A stretch of 64,000 bases of DNA from Streptomyces sp. Q6 (GCF_036967205.1 NZ_CP146022.1:372001-436000), one strand, 5' to 3'. Positions 8,195 through 17,924 are shown, numbered from the stretch's first letter. Made by a program: numbers and translations. The notes: generated from the sequence alone by a model not told the origin.

Positions 8195-8375
8195 CGGACC
8201 CCGCTCTCACCCTGCGTGATCAAGATCCACCCGACGGTACCTCCACAGTCATGGCGATTCTGTGCAACTTTGCAGACCGCGGCATGGAATACGGACGAGG
8301 CCGCCCATCTCGCTGCGGTCACTTCTCCACACCGTGATAACACTGAGTAATCAGAATCGAAGGAGGGTGCGATCC

Positions 8376-9035
8376 ATGGGTATCTTCAGCCGTCGCCAGA
8401 CCGACACCATCGAGCCGGTGCCGTCCGCCGGTCCGCGCACGCCGTTCCCGGCGGACGCGGCCGCCGGCGTCGCACTCGATCCGGCGCTGCGCGCCCTGAC
8501 CGGGCAGTGGACCATCGACCGCCCGCACAGCCGTATCGGCTTCTCCGTGCGGCACGCGATGGTCACGACGGTGCGCGGCGCCTTCACCGACTACGACAGC
8601 ACCTTGTACTTCGACGGCGAGCGCCCCTCCGCGTCGCACGCCGAGATCGCCATCCGGGTGGGTAGCGTCGACACGGGCGTGGAGCAGCGGGACGCGCATC
8701 TGATCGGCACGGACTTCTTCGACGCGGGCCGCTACCCGCAGATACTGTTCCGCAGCACGTCGGCGACGTACGTGGGGGACGAGAGCTTCCGGATGACGGG
8801 GGATCTGACCATCCGCGACGTGACCCGGCCCGTCGAGCTGCAACTCGACTACCTGGGGTCGGTGGTGGACCCGTTCGGCTATGAGCGGGCCGGTTTCGAC
8901 GGCACCACCACCATCGACCGTACGGAGTGGGGCCTGGTCTACAACCAGCGCCTGGAGGCCGGCGGCACCATGGTGAGCGAGAAGGTCCGGCTTCAGTTCG
9001 ACATCTCCGCGATCCGGTCCACGTCCGGCGCTTGA
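8376..9035 (+). CDS. YceI family protein
   Basis: A 219-residue protein starting at ATG 8376 with AAGGAGG upstream. The YceI lipocalin-like barrel is clear from WTIDRPHSRIGFSVRHAMV, then RGAFTDYDSTLYFD, the HLIGTDFFDAGRYPQI motif and TGDLTIRDVTRPVEL. YceI proteins bind polyisoprenoids or related lipids. There is no signal peptide: an N-terminal 40-residue polar extension (MGIFSRRQTDTIEPVPSAG) replaces it, so this is a cytoplasmic form as often seen in actinobacteria. Confidence 0.9.
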   Translation: MGIFSRRQTDTIEPVPSAGPRTPFPADAAAGVALDPALRALTGQWTIDRPHSRIGFSVRHAMVTTVRGAFTDYDSTLYFDGERPSASHAEIAIRVGSVDTGVEQRDAHLIGTDFFDAGRYPQILFRSTSATYVGDESFRMTGDLTIRDVTRPVELQLDYLGSVVDPFGYERAGFDGTTTIDRTEWGLVYNQRLEAGGTMVSEKVRLQFDISAIRSTSGA

Positions 9036-9116
9036 GCGTCCGGCGGTCGAGCGGCCGGCTCGGCACCGTTCGGACGCGCCGGGGGCCCTCCGGCGGAGGC
9101 TTTCTACGATGTCGCC

Positions 9117-9992
9117 ATGATGATCTCTGGGGAGCCGTCGATCCGGGTCGTGCACGACCCGTCCCGAAGTGACGTTCGGGATCCGGGGCGTCCGCGTCCC
9201 GTCCGTCTCTACGTGTGGGAGCCGCGACGTCCGTCGCCGCACCCCACCCCGCTGGTCGTCGTCTCGCACGGCACCGGGGGTTCGGGCAGCAGCATGGAGT
9301 GGCTGACGGGACCGCTGCGCGAGGCGGGCTTGCGGGTCGTGGCCCTGGACCATCACGGCAACAACTTCGTCGACGGCTACGAGCCGGAAGGCTTCCTGCA
9401 CGTGTGGGAGCGACCCCGGGACGTCTCCTTCGCCCTCGACACGCTGGCTCGCGAGCGGCCCCTCGGCCCGGTCGGTGTCGCCGGGTTCTCCCTGGGCGGC
9501 TACACGGCGGCGGCCCTCGTCGGCGCACGGGTCGATCCGCGGATCCTGTGGGCGGTGCTGACGGGCGAGATTCCGCTGCCGGACATCCCCGAGTTCCCCG
9601 GCGCGCTGGCAGCGCTGCGGAAGAAGTACCCGTTGGACGAGTCGTCACGACGCGAGCTGGAGGCCGCCGGGGCGGACTTCACGGATCCCCGGGTGCGCGC
9701 GGTCTTCCAAGTGGCGCCCGGAGTCGGCGCCCTGGTGACCCCGGAGAGCCTCGCGGCCGTGCGGGTGCCGGTGGGCATCCGCTGGGGCGGGGCGGACACC
9801 GTCAACCCGTACGAGGTGGACACCCGGCCGTATCTGGAGCACATCCCCACCGCGCGCGGCCGTTCGGCGGGTCCCGACGTCCGCCACGACGACTTCTTCG
9901 CGCCCGAGCCCGCCGATCCGGCCGTCCGCGTCCGGGTGGGCGAGGAGGCCGCCGCCTTCTTCCGGCAGCACCTCGCCCCAGACGGGCACTGA
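9117..9992 (+). CDS. alpha/beta hydrolase (dienelactone hydrolase-like)
   Basis: A 291-residue alpha/beta hydrolase. The oxyanion strand PLVVVSHGTGGSGSSM, the nucleophile elbow GVAGFSLGGYTAA (Ser) and a late DVRHDDFFA His/Asp region are visible. The family hydrolyses esters; the substrate is unknown. A TACGAT hexamer at 9105-9110 lies six bases before the ATG, so the mRNA may be leaderless. The GGAGG further upstream is too distant to serve this start. Confidence 0.82.
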   Translation: MMISGEPSIRVVHDPSRSDVRDPGRPRPVRLYVWEPRRPSPHPTPLVVVSHGTGGSGSSMEWLTGPLREAGLRVVALDHHGNNFVDGYEPEGFLHVWERPRDVSFALDTLARERPLGPVGVAGFSLGGYTAAALVGARVDPRILWAVLTGEIPLPDIPEFPGALAALRKKYPLDESSRRELEAAGADFTDPRVRAVFQVAPGVGALVTPESLAAVRVPVGIRWGGADTVNPYEVDTRPYLEHIPTARGRSAGPDVRHDDFFAPEPADPAVRVRVGEEAAAFFRQHLAPDGH

Positions 9993-10087
9993 GCCTCAAC
10001 TCCCGAATCGTGAGCGGCAATTGCCAGAGTGGTAGTCACCTTCGACGAACCGCTGACCCGCCCGCGTCCGTGACGTATGGTCAACCG

Positions 10088-10594
10088 ATGGACGGAGCGC
10101 AGTGGTTGGCTTCCTGTCACCGGCGGCCCGCTGAGGCATATGCCGCCTGGAAGCAGTCGCCGTTTCTCGTCACGTTGCCCGCGGGACGCCTCTGGGACGC
10201 GCTGCGCCTGCCGCAGCCGCTCGGGCTGACCGTGCTGTGGGAGCTGGGCCGCAAGGGCGAGACGGTGCCGGTCCTGGAGGAGCACGCGAAGCCGCGGCCG
10301 GTGTTCTACATCCTCACCCGGACCGGCACCGCGCCGACCTGGCCGCTGACCGAGGAGATCCGGATGGTGACGGCGGGGCAGGAGCTGAACATGCCCTCCC
10401 CCGCCGCCGACGCCCTCACCGGCGTACGCCATCACTCGTTCCTGTGGCGGGTCGCGCCGGACGGCAGTGGGCACCTCGCCGATCCCGAGCAGTTACGCAC
10501 CGCGCTGACCTCCGCGCAGGACCCCGAGCGGCAGGCCGAGCGGGTGCGGGCCGCGCGTGCGGTGTTCTGGGCCAGCAAGCGCCACAGCCACTGA
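10088..10594 (+). CDS. hypothetical protein, resembles truncated prim-pol-like Streptomyces proteins
   Basis: A 168-residue protein from ATG 10088. The layout (WLASCHRRPAEAYAAW at the start, then VTLPAGRLWDALRLP, then VFYILTRTGTAPTWPL and LNMPSPAAD) recalls the N-terminal part of bifunctional primase/polymerase-type proteins found as stand-alone genes in Streptomyces, but the catalytic acidic residues are not evident. It is probably a non-catalytic relative. A TATGGT hexamer just before the ATG suggests a leaderless message. A perfect 24-bp palindrome terminates it. Confidence 0.5.
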   Translation: MDGAQWLASCHRRPAEAYAAWKQSPFLVTLPAGRLWDALRLPQPLGLTVLWELGRKGETVPVLEEHAKPRPVFYILTRTGTAPTWPLTEEIRMVTAGQELNMPSPAADALTGVRHHSFLWRVAPDGSGHLADPEQLRTALTSAQDPERQAERVRAARAVFWASKRHSH

Positions 10595-10596
10595 AT

Positions 10597-10620
10597 GGCG
10601 CCCCGGCATGCCGGGGCGCC
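10597..10620. terminator. 24-bp perfect palindrome terminator
   Basis: A perfect palindrome starts two bases after the stop codon of the preceding gene. It has no loop beyond the central bases and no T-run, as for many Streptomyces terminators. Confidence 0.75.
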
Positions 10621-10726
10621 CCCGCCACAGGGCCCGACACCACCGCTGACCAGCCTGCGAACCCGACGCGCTAAAGTGGCACGGTTGTAGATGCATACAG
10701 AAACTAACTTGCTCGCTGGGGGCGCC

Positions 10727-11140
10727 GTGCCTCATATCACCGTCGACTACTCGCCCCGGCTGGCCGGGGCCTTCGACCGGGCCGCCTTCGCCACGGCCCT
10801 GCACGCCCTCGTCCTGAAGGGCTCGGGCTCGCGCGGCACCTGCAAGACGTTCTTCCGCGCCGCGACCCAGACGTACGTCACGGGTTCCGGGCCCGACGAC
10901 GTGCCGATGGCACACGTGGAGGTGGCGCTGCTGCCGGGGCGCAGCGAGTCGACCATGGCGCGGCTCTCCCGGCAGATCCTCGCCCTGCTGCGCGAGCACG
11001 TCGGCGCGGGCGGCGGCGAGGACGTCGTGTGCTCGGTCGAGGTGCGGCCGCTCGCCGCGTACAGCCTCTACCCGACGCGGCAGCCGGAACCGGTCGACGC
11101 CGCGTGCTCCGCGCCGCCGCCGAGGGACCGGGTCGCATAG
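10727..11140 (+). CDS. 5-carboxymethyl-2-hydroxymuconate isomerase-like tautomerase
   Basis: A 137-residue protein. I chose the GTG at 10727 because it places Pro directly after the initiator (PHITVDYSPRLAG), the catalytic Pro-1 of the tautomerase superfamily, and GGGGG precedes it at good spacing. The remaining sequence (FFRAATQTYVTG, VEVALLPGRSE, LSRQILALLREHV) follows the CHMI/HpaF pattern. The family isomerises 5-carboxymethyl-2-hydroxymuconate in homoprotocatechuate breakdown, but no other hpa genes are nearby, so the physiological substrate is open. Confidence 0.8.
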   Translation: MPHITVDYSPRLAGAFDRAAFATALHALVLKGSGSRGTCKTFFRAATQTYVTGSGPDDVPMAHVEVALLPGRSESTMARLSRQILALLREHVGAGGGEDVVCSVEVRPLAAYSLYPTRQPEPVDAACSAPPPRDRVA

Positions 11141-11153
11141 GCTCGGACCCACG

Positions 11154-12413
11154 ATGAACAGCAGCGATCCCTCCGCGACCCCGCCCAAGGCCGACAAGGC
11201 GACCGTGCGCCGGCACAACCTCAGCCTCGTCCTGCGGACCGTCCACGACGAGGGGGAGGCCACCCGGGCCCAGGTCGCCGGACTGGTCGGGCTGACCCGG
11301 GCCGCGGTCTCCTCGCTCGTGGACCAGCTCCTCACCGACGGGTACCTCACCGAGTGGGGCAAGACCTTCAGCGGGCAGGCGGGACGGCCCGGCACGGCGC
11401 TGAAGATGGCGCGGACCGGGGCGGCCGGGCTCGGCGTCGAGATCAACATCGACTACGTCACCGTGTGCGTCGTCGACCTCGCGGGCACCGACCGCGTACG
11501 GCTCGTGGAGCGGATGGACAACCGGTCCGCCGCGCCCACCGCGGTGCTCGCGCAGGCGGCGCGGATCGCGGCCCGCGCGATGGAGTCGGCGCAGGAGCAG
11601 GAACTGCGTCCGGTGGCCGCCGAGTTGGCGCTGCCGGGCCTGGTCTCGGGCGGCGCGGTGCGCCAGGCGCCGAACCTGGGGTGGAACCGCGTCCCGGTGG
11701 AGGGCCTGTTCGCGCAGGCGCTCACCGCGCTGCGTCCGGCCCATCGGGCGCTGCCGGTCAGCGCCGACAACGAGGCGAACCTGGCGGCCATGGCCGAGCT
11801 GTGGTTCGGCGGGTGCGCGGGCGGCGACGGCGAGCCGCCGCTGCGCAGCTTCATCTATCTGACCGGCGAGATCGGCATCGGCGGCGCGCTGGTCCTCGGC
11901 GGTCAACTCCTGCGCGGCGCCCACGGGTTCGCCGGGGAGATCGGGCACGTCGTGGTGGACGCCGAGGGGCCCGCGTGCCGGTGCGGTGCGCGCGGCTGCC
12001 TGGAGCAGTACGCGGGCCAGTCGGCGCTGCTGCGTGCCGCGGGCCTCGACCCGGAGTCGGGGGCCGCGGGCGTCGCCGAGCTGGAGAGCCGCGCGCGGGC
12101 CGGTGACCAGCGGGCGCTGGCCGCCCTGGAGGACGCGGGGCGACACCTCGGCCGTGTGCTGTCGGGCGCCGTCAATCTGGTCGACCCGGACGCGGTGATG
12201 CTGGGCGGCGCCTTCCGCGTCCTGATGCCGTGGCTCGCCCCGGCCGCCGACGCGGAGCTGACGGCCCGGGTGGTGTCGGGCCTGTGGACGCCGGGCAACG
12301 GCCGCCTGCGGGCCTCGTCCTCGTCGGGCGACGCGGCGCGGGGCGCGGCCGCGCGGGTGGTCAGGGAGGTCCTGGCGGACCCGGCGGCGTACGCGGCGCG
12401 ACGAACGGACTGA
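11154..12413 (+). CDS. ROK family transcriptional regulator
   Basis: A 419-residue NagC/XylR-type repressor. Residues about 20-75 form a winged HTH (GEATRAQVAGLVGLTRAAVSSLVDQLL). The sugar-kinase fold follows, with GEIGIGGALVLGGQLLRGAHGFAGEIGH and the zinc motif CRCGARGCLEQYAG. Such proteins bind sugars or sugar phosphates and repress sugar genes. The start is 13 bases after the previous stop; a TAGGCT hexamer close to the ATG could give a leaderless message. It lies 1 kb from the sugar locus but on the opposite strand, so control of that locus is possible but unproven. Confidence 0.9.
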   Translation: MNSSDPSATPPKADKATVRRHNLSLVLRTVHDEGEATRAQVAGLVGLTRAAVSSLVDQLLTDGYLTEWGKTFSGQAGRPGTALKMARTGAAGLGVEINIDYVTVCVVDLAGTDRVRLVERMDNRSAAPTAVLAQAARIAARAMESAQEQELRPVAAELALPGLVSGGAVRQAPNLGWNRVPVEGLFAQALTALRPAHRALPVSADNEANLAAMAELWFGGCAGGDGEPPLRSFIYLTGEIGIGGALVLGGQLLRGAHGFAGEIGHVVVDAEGPACRCGARGCLEQYAGQSALLRAAGLDPESGAAGVAELESRARAGDQRALAALEDAGRHLGRVLSGAVNLVDPDAVMLGGAFRVLMPWLAPAADAELTARVVSGLWTPGNGRLRASSSSGDAARGAAARVVREVLADPAAYAARRTD

Positions 12414-12556
12414 GAGCCTCTCGCACCACCCCCGTCCGCCCGGCGGAGTGCGGTGCGCCCGCGCCGCGGCGGTCCCGGGGCACGCCGGAGACCCGCCCTC
12501 TGCCGACGGCAGAACAGCGGCCCGGCCGGGCTCCACGGTCCCTACAGTCGAGGCCC

Positions 12557-13281
12557 ATGACGACGGTTACCACGCGCACGATCACCTACGCCGCCGACGG
12601 CCTGACGATGGTCGGGCACCTCGCGCTCCCGGCCGGTGCCGACCGACGGCCCGCGGTCCTGGTCGGGCCCGAGGGGATGGGGCTCAGCGATGTCGAACGC
12701 CACCGGGCCGACGCGCTCGCCGAGCTGGGGTACGTGGCGCTGGCCTTCGACCTCCACGGCGGGCGCTATCTGGGCGACCCGCAGGAGATGCTGGCCCGTT
12801 GCCTGCCGCTGCTCGCCGACCCCGACCGGATGCGGGGCATCGGACACGCGGCGCTCGACGTGCTCCGCGCCGAGCCGCGGACCGACCCGGACCGGATCGC
12901 CGCCGTCGGCTACGGCACCGGGGCGCGATCGCGCTGGAGCTCGGGCGCGACGGCGTCGACCTGCGCGCGATCGCGACCGTCAACGCGGCGACCACGGGCC
13001 GGCCGGGAGAGACGGCGCGCATCACCTGCCCGGTGTGGGCCGGGGTCGGGTCGGAAGACCCGATCATGCCGCCCGCGCAACGGGTCGCGTTCACCGACGA
13101 GATGCAGGCCGCGGGCGTCGACTGGCGCCTCGTGGTCTACGGCGGCGCCCTGCACGCCTTCCACCACCCGACGGTCGATCACCCCACGGTCCCCGGGGTC
13201 GGCCACCACCCTCGGCACGCGCGGCGAGCCTGGCGCGACGTCGTCGAGCTGCTCGCCGAGTGCCTCCCCGTGGCGGAGTGA
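12557..13281 (+). CDS. dienelactone hydrolase family protein, frame broken once
   Basis: The N-terminal part runs MTTVTTRTITYAADGLTM to RIAAVGYGTG, then the frame must shift at the G run 12920-12923 to continue as AIALELGRDGVDLRAIATVN through VYGGALHAFHHP. Adding one G restores a normal 241-residue enzyme. The usual nucleophile elbow G-x-C-x-G-G reads G-Y-G-T-G-G here, so the catalytic Cys is missing, while the C-terminal His (LHAFHHP) is kept. A leaderless start is suggested by TACAGT before the ATG. The break is probably a sequence error. Confidence 0.7.
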
Positions 13282-13306
13282 CCTGAGGTTCTTCCACCCA
13301 CGCCGA

Positions 13307-13370
13307 GAGCCCGCCCCCGCGGCCCAGGCCGCGCCCTGGAGGCGGACGGCGGGGGTGCGGGGGCGGGCTC
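13307..13370. terminator. terminator between convergent genes
   Basis: A perfect 14-bp inverted repeat (arms 13307-13320 and 13357-13370) separated by 36 bases that contain further GC-rich stems. It lies between the DLH gene and the convergent beta-glucosidase gene. Confidence 0.6.
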
Positions 13371-13414
13371 GGGAGCAGGCGGGGCCCCCACGACCCCGCC
13401 CGCCGTTCATCGGG

Positions 13415-14803
13415 TCAGCCGCGGTGCGCGGCGATCAGCTTCCGGTACCAGTGGAAGCTGTCCTTCGGGGTGCGTTCGAGCGTGTCGTAGTCGACGCGGA
13501 CGATGCCGAACCGCTTCGCGTAGCCCAGCGCCCACTCGAAGTTGTCCAGGAGCGACCAGACGTAGTAGCCGCGCACGTCGACGCCCGCGTCCATGGCGGC
13601 GCGCAGGGCCGTGAGGTGGTCGTGCAGGTAGGTGACGCGGTCCGGGTCGTGCACCGCGCCGTCGGCGGAGACCTCGTCGTGCTCGGCGGTGCCGTTCTCC
13701 GTGATGTGGATCGGCGGCAGGGCGTCGCCGTAGCGCGCCTTGAGGTCCGTGAGCAGCTCGGTGAACGTCTCGGGGACGACGGGCCAGCCCATCGCCGTGC
13801 GCCGTACGTCGGGCCAGGGGCGCTCCGCGTACCGGTTGTCCGTGGCGACGCGCAGCGCCGGGTCGGGCTCGCGGTGCGGGGCGTCGGCGACGAGGGTGGG
13901 CCGGTAGTAGTTGACGCCGAGGAAGTCGAGCGGCTGCCCGATCAGTTCGAGGTCGCCCTCGCGGCGGAAGTCCTGGCCGGTGATCAGCTCGCCCCAGGTG
14001 TCCTCCTCGGAGGCCGGGTAGCGGCCCGCGAACAGCGGGTCGGTCCACACCAGGTTGTGCTGGGTGTCGGCGCGCAGGGCGGCGGCGCGGTCGGCGGCCG
14101 AGTCCGTGGCGGCGACGTTCCAGTCCGGGTTCAGGGTGATGCCCGCCTCGCGCACACCGGCCGCGCGCAGCGCCTTCATGGCGAGGCCGTGGCCGACGAG
14201 CAGGTGGTGGGCGGCGGCCAGGGCGCCGGTGCCCTCCTGCGCGCCGGGCGCGTGCCGGCCGACCGAGTAGCCGAGGAAGGCGCTGCACCACGGCTCGTTG
14301 AGGGTGATCCAGCGCGGGACGCGGTCGGCGAGGTGCTCGGCGACGATCGCCGTGTACTCGCCGAAGCGCTCGGCGGTCTCCCGCACCCGCCAGCCGCCCT
14401 TGTCCTCCAGGGCCTGCGGCAGGTCCCAGTGGTAGAGCGTGGCGGCCGGCTCGATGCCCGCCTCCAGGAGCTCGTCGACCAGGCGCGAATAGAAGTCGAG
14501 GCCCTTCTGCTCGGCCGGGCCCTGACCGGTGGGCTGGATGCGCGGCCAGGCGATCGAGAAGCGGTAGGAGTCGACGCCGAGGTCGCGCAGCAGCGCCACG
14601 TCCTCGGGGTAGCGGTGGTAGTGGTCGCAGGCCACGTCGCCGGTGTCGCCGCCGTCGGTGCGGCCGGGGGTGTGGCTGTAGGTGTCCCAGATGGACGGGC
14701 CGCGGCCGTCCTCGTTCGCGGCACCCTCGATCTGGTACGAGGCGGTGGCCGCTCCGAAGACGAAGCCGGGCGGGAACACGGGCAAGGGGGTCTGGTCGCT
14801 CAT
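13415..14803 (-). CDS. GH1 beta-glucosidase
   Basis: A 462-residue glycoside hydrolase family 1 enzyme. Signatures are complete: [14 protein letters not shown] at the N-terminus, acid/base E170 in WITLNEPWC, nucleophile E369 in IHITENGT, and the aglycone-side [14 protein letters not shown] motif. No signal peptide is present, so it acts in the cytoplasm on imported oligosaccharides or glycosides. It is the last gene of an ABC importer operon, seven bases after the second permease, which supports hydrolysis of the transported sugar. Confidence 0.95.
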   Translation of the reverse strand: MSDQTPLPVFPPGFVFGAATASYQIEGAANEDGRGPSIWDTYSHTPGRTDGGDTGDVACDHYHRYPEDVALLRDLGVDSYRFSIAWPRIQPTGQGPAEQKGLDFYSRLVDELLEAGIEPAATLYHWDLPQALEDKGGWRVRETAERFGEYTAIVAEHLADRVPRWITLNEPWCSAFLGYSVGRHAPGAQEGTGALAAAHHLLVGHGLAMKALRAAGVREAGITLNPDWNVAATDSAADRAAALRADTQHNLVWTDPLFAGRYPASEEDTWGELITGQDFRREGDLELIGQPLDFLGVNYYRPTLVADAPHREPDPALRVATDNRYAERPWPDVRRTAMGWPVVPETFTELLTDLKARYGDALPPIHITENGTAEHDEVSADGAVHDPDRVTYLHDHLTALRAAMDAGVDVRGYYVWSLLDNFEWALGYAKRFGIVRVDYDTLERTPKDSFHWYRKLIAAHRG

Positions 14804-14810
14804 GGCAGCC

Positions 14811-15644
14811 TTACTTGACGGATCCGCCGGTGATCCCGGCGGCGATGTACTTCTGGGCGAGGACGAGCAGCACGGCGGCGGGGATCGCGGACAGCACGGA
14901 CGCCGCCATGACGGAGCCCCAGTCCCCGACGTGGGCGCCGATGTACTGGTAGATGCCGAGTGTGACGGGCTTGACGTCGTCCGTGGTGTTCAGTGTGAGG
15001 GCGAACATGAAGTCGCTCCACGCGTACAGGAACGCGAACAGCCCCGCGGTGATCAGGGAGTTGCGGCTCATCGGCAGCACGACCTGGACGAACGTGCGGA
15101 TCTTGCTCGCGCCGTCGACCTCGGCCGCCTCGATGACCTCCTTGGGGATGGCCACCATGAACGAGCGCATCAGGACGATGGCGAAGGGGATGCCGAGCGA
15201 GGCGTCGGCGAGCATCAGGCCGAAGTAGGAGTTGACCAGGCCGAGATCGACGTACGCGCTGTACAGGGCGTTGGCGATGACGATGCCCGGGACCATCTGC
15301 GTGATGAGGGTGCCGAAGACGATCGACTTCGTGCCGGGCAGCCGGAACTGGGCGAGGCCGTACGCGGCGGGCGCGGCCACGGCGAGGCAGATGACGACGG
15401 CGCCGAGGGCGACGGCGAGCGAGGTCAGCAGGTGGCCACCCTGCTCGCTGAGCGCCGAGGTGAAGCCGGACAGGTCCAGGGAGTGCGGTACGGGCGAGAC
15501 TTCGAGGAGCCCGGACTCGGGCTGCAACGCCGTGTTGATCATCCAGTACAGCGGGAACAGCATCACGGCGAGGATGACGACGCCGGCGACGGTGGCGCCC
15601 CAGCGGCGCTTGGGCGCGGTGGTGGTCTCGGAGACGGTTGCCAT
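14811..15644 (-). CDS. carbohydrate ABC transporter permease (MalG-like)
   Basis: A 277-residue inner-membrane protein with six predicted membrane helices, starting at ATG 15644 ([16 protein letters not shown]). The EAA loop that contacts the ATPase reads [20 protein letters not shown], a clear MalG-type signature. It pairs with the MalF-like permease five bases upstream. The genes have no ATPase next to them, as usual for Streptomyces sugar importers that share the MsiK ATPase. Confidence 0.93.
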   Translation of the reverse strand: MATVSETTTAPKRRWGATVAGVVILAVMLFPLYWMINTALQPESGLLEVSPVPHSLDLSGFTSALSEQGGHLLTSLAVALGAVVICLAVAAPAAYGLAQFRLPGTKSIVFGTLITQMVPGIVIANALYSAYVDLGLVNSYFGLMLADASLGIPFAIVLMRSFMVAIPKEVIEAAEVDGASKIRTFVQVVLPMSRNSLITAGLFAFLYAWSDFMFALTLNTTDDVKPVTLGIYQYIGAHVGDWGSVMAASVLSAIPAAVLLVLAQKYIAAGITGGSVK

Positions 15645-15649
15645 GCCGG

Positions 15650-16603
15650 TCACTTCCCCTCGGAGCGGTTGGCCCGCAGGTAGAACACCGCGAAGACGGC
15701 GGAGATGAGGATGAGGACGTTGCCGACGACGGCGCCCGCGCCGAAGTCCAGCTGCACGAAGGAGTTCTGGTACGTGAGCGTGCCGAGCGTCTGGGTGGAG
15801 TCGGCCGGGCCGCCGTCGGTGAGGGCGAGGATCAGGTCGAGGATCTTCACCGTCGACATGAAGCCCAGGACGAGGACGACCGTGATGACGGGCTTGAGCA
15901 GCGGCAGCGTGATCGAGCGGAAGGTGCGCCAGGCGGACGCGCCGTCCAGGGACGCCGCCTCGTACAGCTCCTTGGGGATCTCCTGGAGTCCGCCGTAGAG
16001 GATCACCATGTTGAACGGGATGCCGATCCAGATGTTCACCATGATCACGGAGAACAGCGCCATGCTCGGGCTGGTCAGCCACGGGGTGTGACCGCCGCCG
16101 AGGCCGAGGGTGTCGAAGAAGGAGTTGAGGACTCCGGTGTCCTGGTCGAGGATGCGGCGCCACACGATGCCGGAGACGACCATGGGGACGAGCCAGGGCA
16201 GCAGGATCAGCGAGCGCAGGAACCCGTTGAGCGGGAACTTCTTCGTGAAGAAGACGGCGAGCGCGAGGCCGATGCCGAACTGGCCGATGAGCGAGCCGAT
16301 CGTGAAGACGATCGTGTGCCACAGCGCCTTGCCGAAGAGGTCGTCCTCGAAGACCTTGCTCCAGTTGTCGGTGCCGTTGAAGGGGGACTTGCCGTCGAAG
16401 AACGTGGACGGCGAGAAGTCCTGGAAGCTCATCACGACGTTGCGCACGAGCGGGTAGCCGAAGAAGAGCAGCATGAAGACGACGGCGGGGGCGATGAACC
16501 CCCACTGGGAGAGTCTGCGGCGGCGCCGGGCGCGCTGCGGACGGGGCGTCTTCGCGACAGCGGCAGGCTCGACGGCGGGCGCCGAAGCGGTGGTGGTCGA
16601 CAT
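15650..16603 (-). CDS. sugar ABC transporter permease (MalF-like)
   Basis: A 317-residue membrane protein starting at ATG 16603 (MSTTTASAPAVEP), with AGGGG upstream. After a basic cytoplasmic N-terminus (PQRARRRRRLSQWGF) come six helices and the EAA loop ELYEAASLDGASAWRTFRSI. It forms the heterodimeric channel with the MalG-like protein. It starts 14 bases after the binding-protein stop, so the importer genes are one transcription unit. Confidence 0.93.
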   Translation of the reverse strand: MSTTTASAPAVEPAAVAKTPRPQRARRRRRLSQWGFIAPAVVFMLLFFGYPLVRNVVMSFQDFSPSTFFDGKSPFNGTDNWSKVFEDDLFGKALWHTIVFTIGSLIGQFGIGLALAVFFTKKFPLNGFLRSLILLPWLVPMVVSGIVWRRILDQDTGVLNSFFDTLGLGGGHTPWLTSPSMALFSVIMVNIWIGIPFNMVILYGGLQEIPKELYEAASLDGASAWRTFRSITLPLLKPVITVVLVLGFMSTVKILDLILALTDGGPADSTQTLGTLTYQNSFVQLDFGAGAVVGNVLILISAVFAVFYLRANRSEGK

Positions 16604-16617
16604 GTTCGTGTGTCCCC

Positions 16618-17892
16618 TCAGTTCCCGCTCGTGGCGCGGGCCTGCGCCTTCTTCAGCGCGGCGGCGCTGTTCTGACCGGTGAGCGCGGACTGGAAGGCGC
16701 TCTGGAGAGCCAGCGACACGGACGACCAGCCGGCTCCGACCTTCGCGGTACGGGAGCGGGCGGTGGCCACCTGGTCGGCGAGGGCGTCGAGTTCGGGCAC
16801 TTCCTTGCGCCAGATCGCGGCGGCCTTCTCGTTCGCCGGGACCATCCAGCTGTTGCGCGCGTAGGTGATCTGCTCCTTCTCGGAGGACATGCACTGGATG
16901 ATCTTCGCGGCGGTCTTCTCGCGGGCCGTGTCACCGGTGTTGGGCACGGTGAGGATGGCGCCGCCGAGCGGGCCGACCGACTTGTCCCCGGTCTTGGGGA
17001 CGGGGATCTGCGCGATCCCCCAGTGCAGACTCTTCTTGGTGTTGAGGGTCTCCACCTGCCACGGGCCGTTGATCATCATCGCGGCGTTGCCGGCCATGAA
17101 CTGGTCGTTGACGTCGGCCTGCGTCCAGTTGACGGTCGACTTGGAGAGCGAGCCGTCCTTGAGGAGGCCCTTCCAGTAGTCGAGCGCCCCGGCGACGTTC
17201 TTGGAGTCGAGCTCCGTCTCGTCACCGCCGTTGGACCACATGAACGGGGTGAACTGGAAGACGCCGTCCTCCGCGCCGCCCGCGCTCAGCGCGATGCCGT
17301 ACTGCTTGCCCTGGGTGAGCTTCTTGGCGGTCTCCCGCATCTCGTCCCAGGTGGTGGGGACGGGGAGTCCGGCCTTCTTCAGGAGGTCCTTGTTGTAGAA
17401 GAGGGCGAGGGTGTTCACCGTGCGCGCGGCGCCGTAGTACGTGCCCTTGTAGGACCCGAAGTCGACGATGCCCTTGGGGATGTCCTGGGTGGACAGGCCG
17501 AGGGTGCGCAGGTCGACCAGGCCGCCCGGCTCGGCGAAGGTCGGCATCTCGGAGGCGTCGAACTGGATGACGTCCGGGAGGGACTTCGACGACGCCATGC
17601 GCAGCGACTTCGTCATGACCTGGGCGGCCGGGACGCTCTGCTGCTCGATGGTGATGCCCAGCTGTGCGCTGCACCGCTTGAGGGTGGCGGCGTCCCAGCT
17701 GTGGTACGAGTCGTCGGTCGACGAGTTGAGGACCGTGTACACGTCGTCGTCGCGCTGCTGGCCGCAGCCCGCGAGGGCGACGGTGGCGACGAGTGCGGAG
17801 ACAACGGTGAGCGGGGCCGCTGCTCGACGGGCCCGTCGGCCGGTACGGCGGCGCTTGGCGCGCGTCGCGTCCGGTGGAGGTACTGCTGTCAC
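16618..17892 (-). CDS. extracellular sugar-binding lipoprotein of an ABC importer
   Basis: A 424-residue solute-binding protein of the carbohydrate type. The GTG start at 17892 gives an Arg-rich n-region, a hydrophobic core and a lipobox ATVALAGC with lipidated C43. The mature protein shows the usual bilobal SBP pattern (GGLVDLRTLGLS, ALFYNKDLLKKAGLPVPTTW, AMMINGPWQVETL). It captures an oligosaccharide outside the membrane. The beta-glucosidase at the operon end and the adjacent xylose genes hint at a xylosyl- or glucosyl-oligosaccharide. A stem-loop sits just upstream, after xylA. Confidence 0.92.
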   Translation of the reverse strand: MTAVPPPDATRAKRRRTGRRARRAAAPLTVVSALVATVALAGCGQQRDDDVYTVLNSSTDDSYHSWDAATLKRCSAQLGITIEQQSVPAAQVMTKSLRMASSKSLPDVIQFDASEMPTFAEPGGLVDLRTLGLSTQDIPKGIVDFGSYKGTYYGAARTVNTLALFYNKDLLKKAGLPVPTTWDEMRETAKKLTQGKQYGIALSAGGAEDGVFQFTPFMWSNGGDETELDSKNVAGALDYWKGLLKDGSLSKSTVNWTQADVNDQFMAGNAAMMINGPWQVETLNTKKSLHWGIAQIPVPKTGDKSVGPLGGAILTVPNTGDTAREKTAAKIIQCMSSEKEQITYARNSWMVPANEKAAAIWRKEVPELDALADQVATARSRTAKVGAGWSSVSLALQSAFQSALTGQNSAAALKKAQARATSGN

Positions 17893-17924
17893 GGTGGTTG
17901 CCCTTGCCTGGGAGGGGTGGCCGG

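Noticed and set aside
10691-10726. ATG at 10691 as the start of the tautomerase
   Set aside because: It would bury the catalytic Pro-1; the GTG at 10727 places Pro directly after the initiator and has a better ribosome-binding site.
11154-12413. The ROK regulator as the proven controller of the xylose genes
   Set aside because: It is 5.6 kb from xylA, on the other strand, and the main palindromes look LacI-type; only proximity supports the link.
12230-14818. A long plus-strand open frame of more than 850 codons across the DLH and beta-glucosidase genes
   Set aside because: Beyond the DLH N-terminal part it is the antisense shadow of the GH1 gene; composition is Arg/Gly/Val-rich without family motifs, as expected in high-GC DNA.
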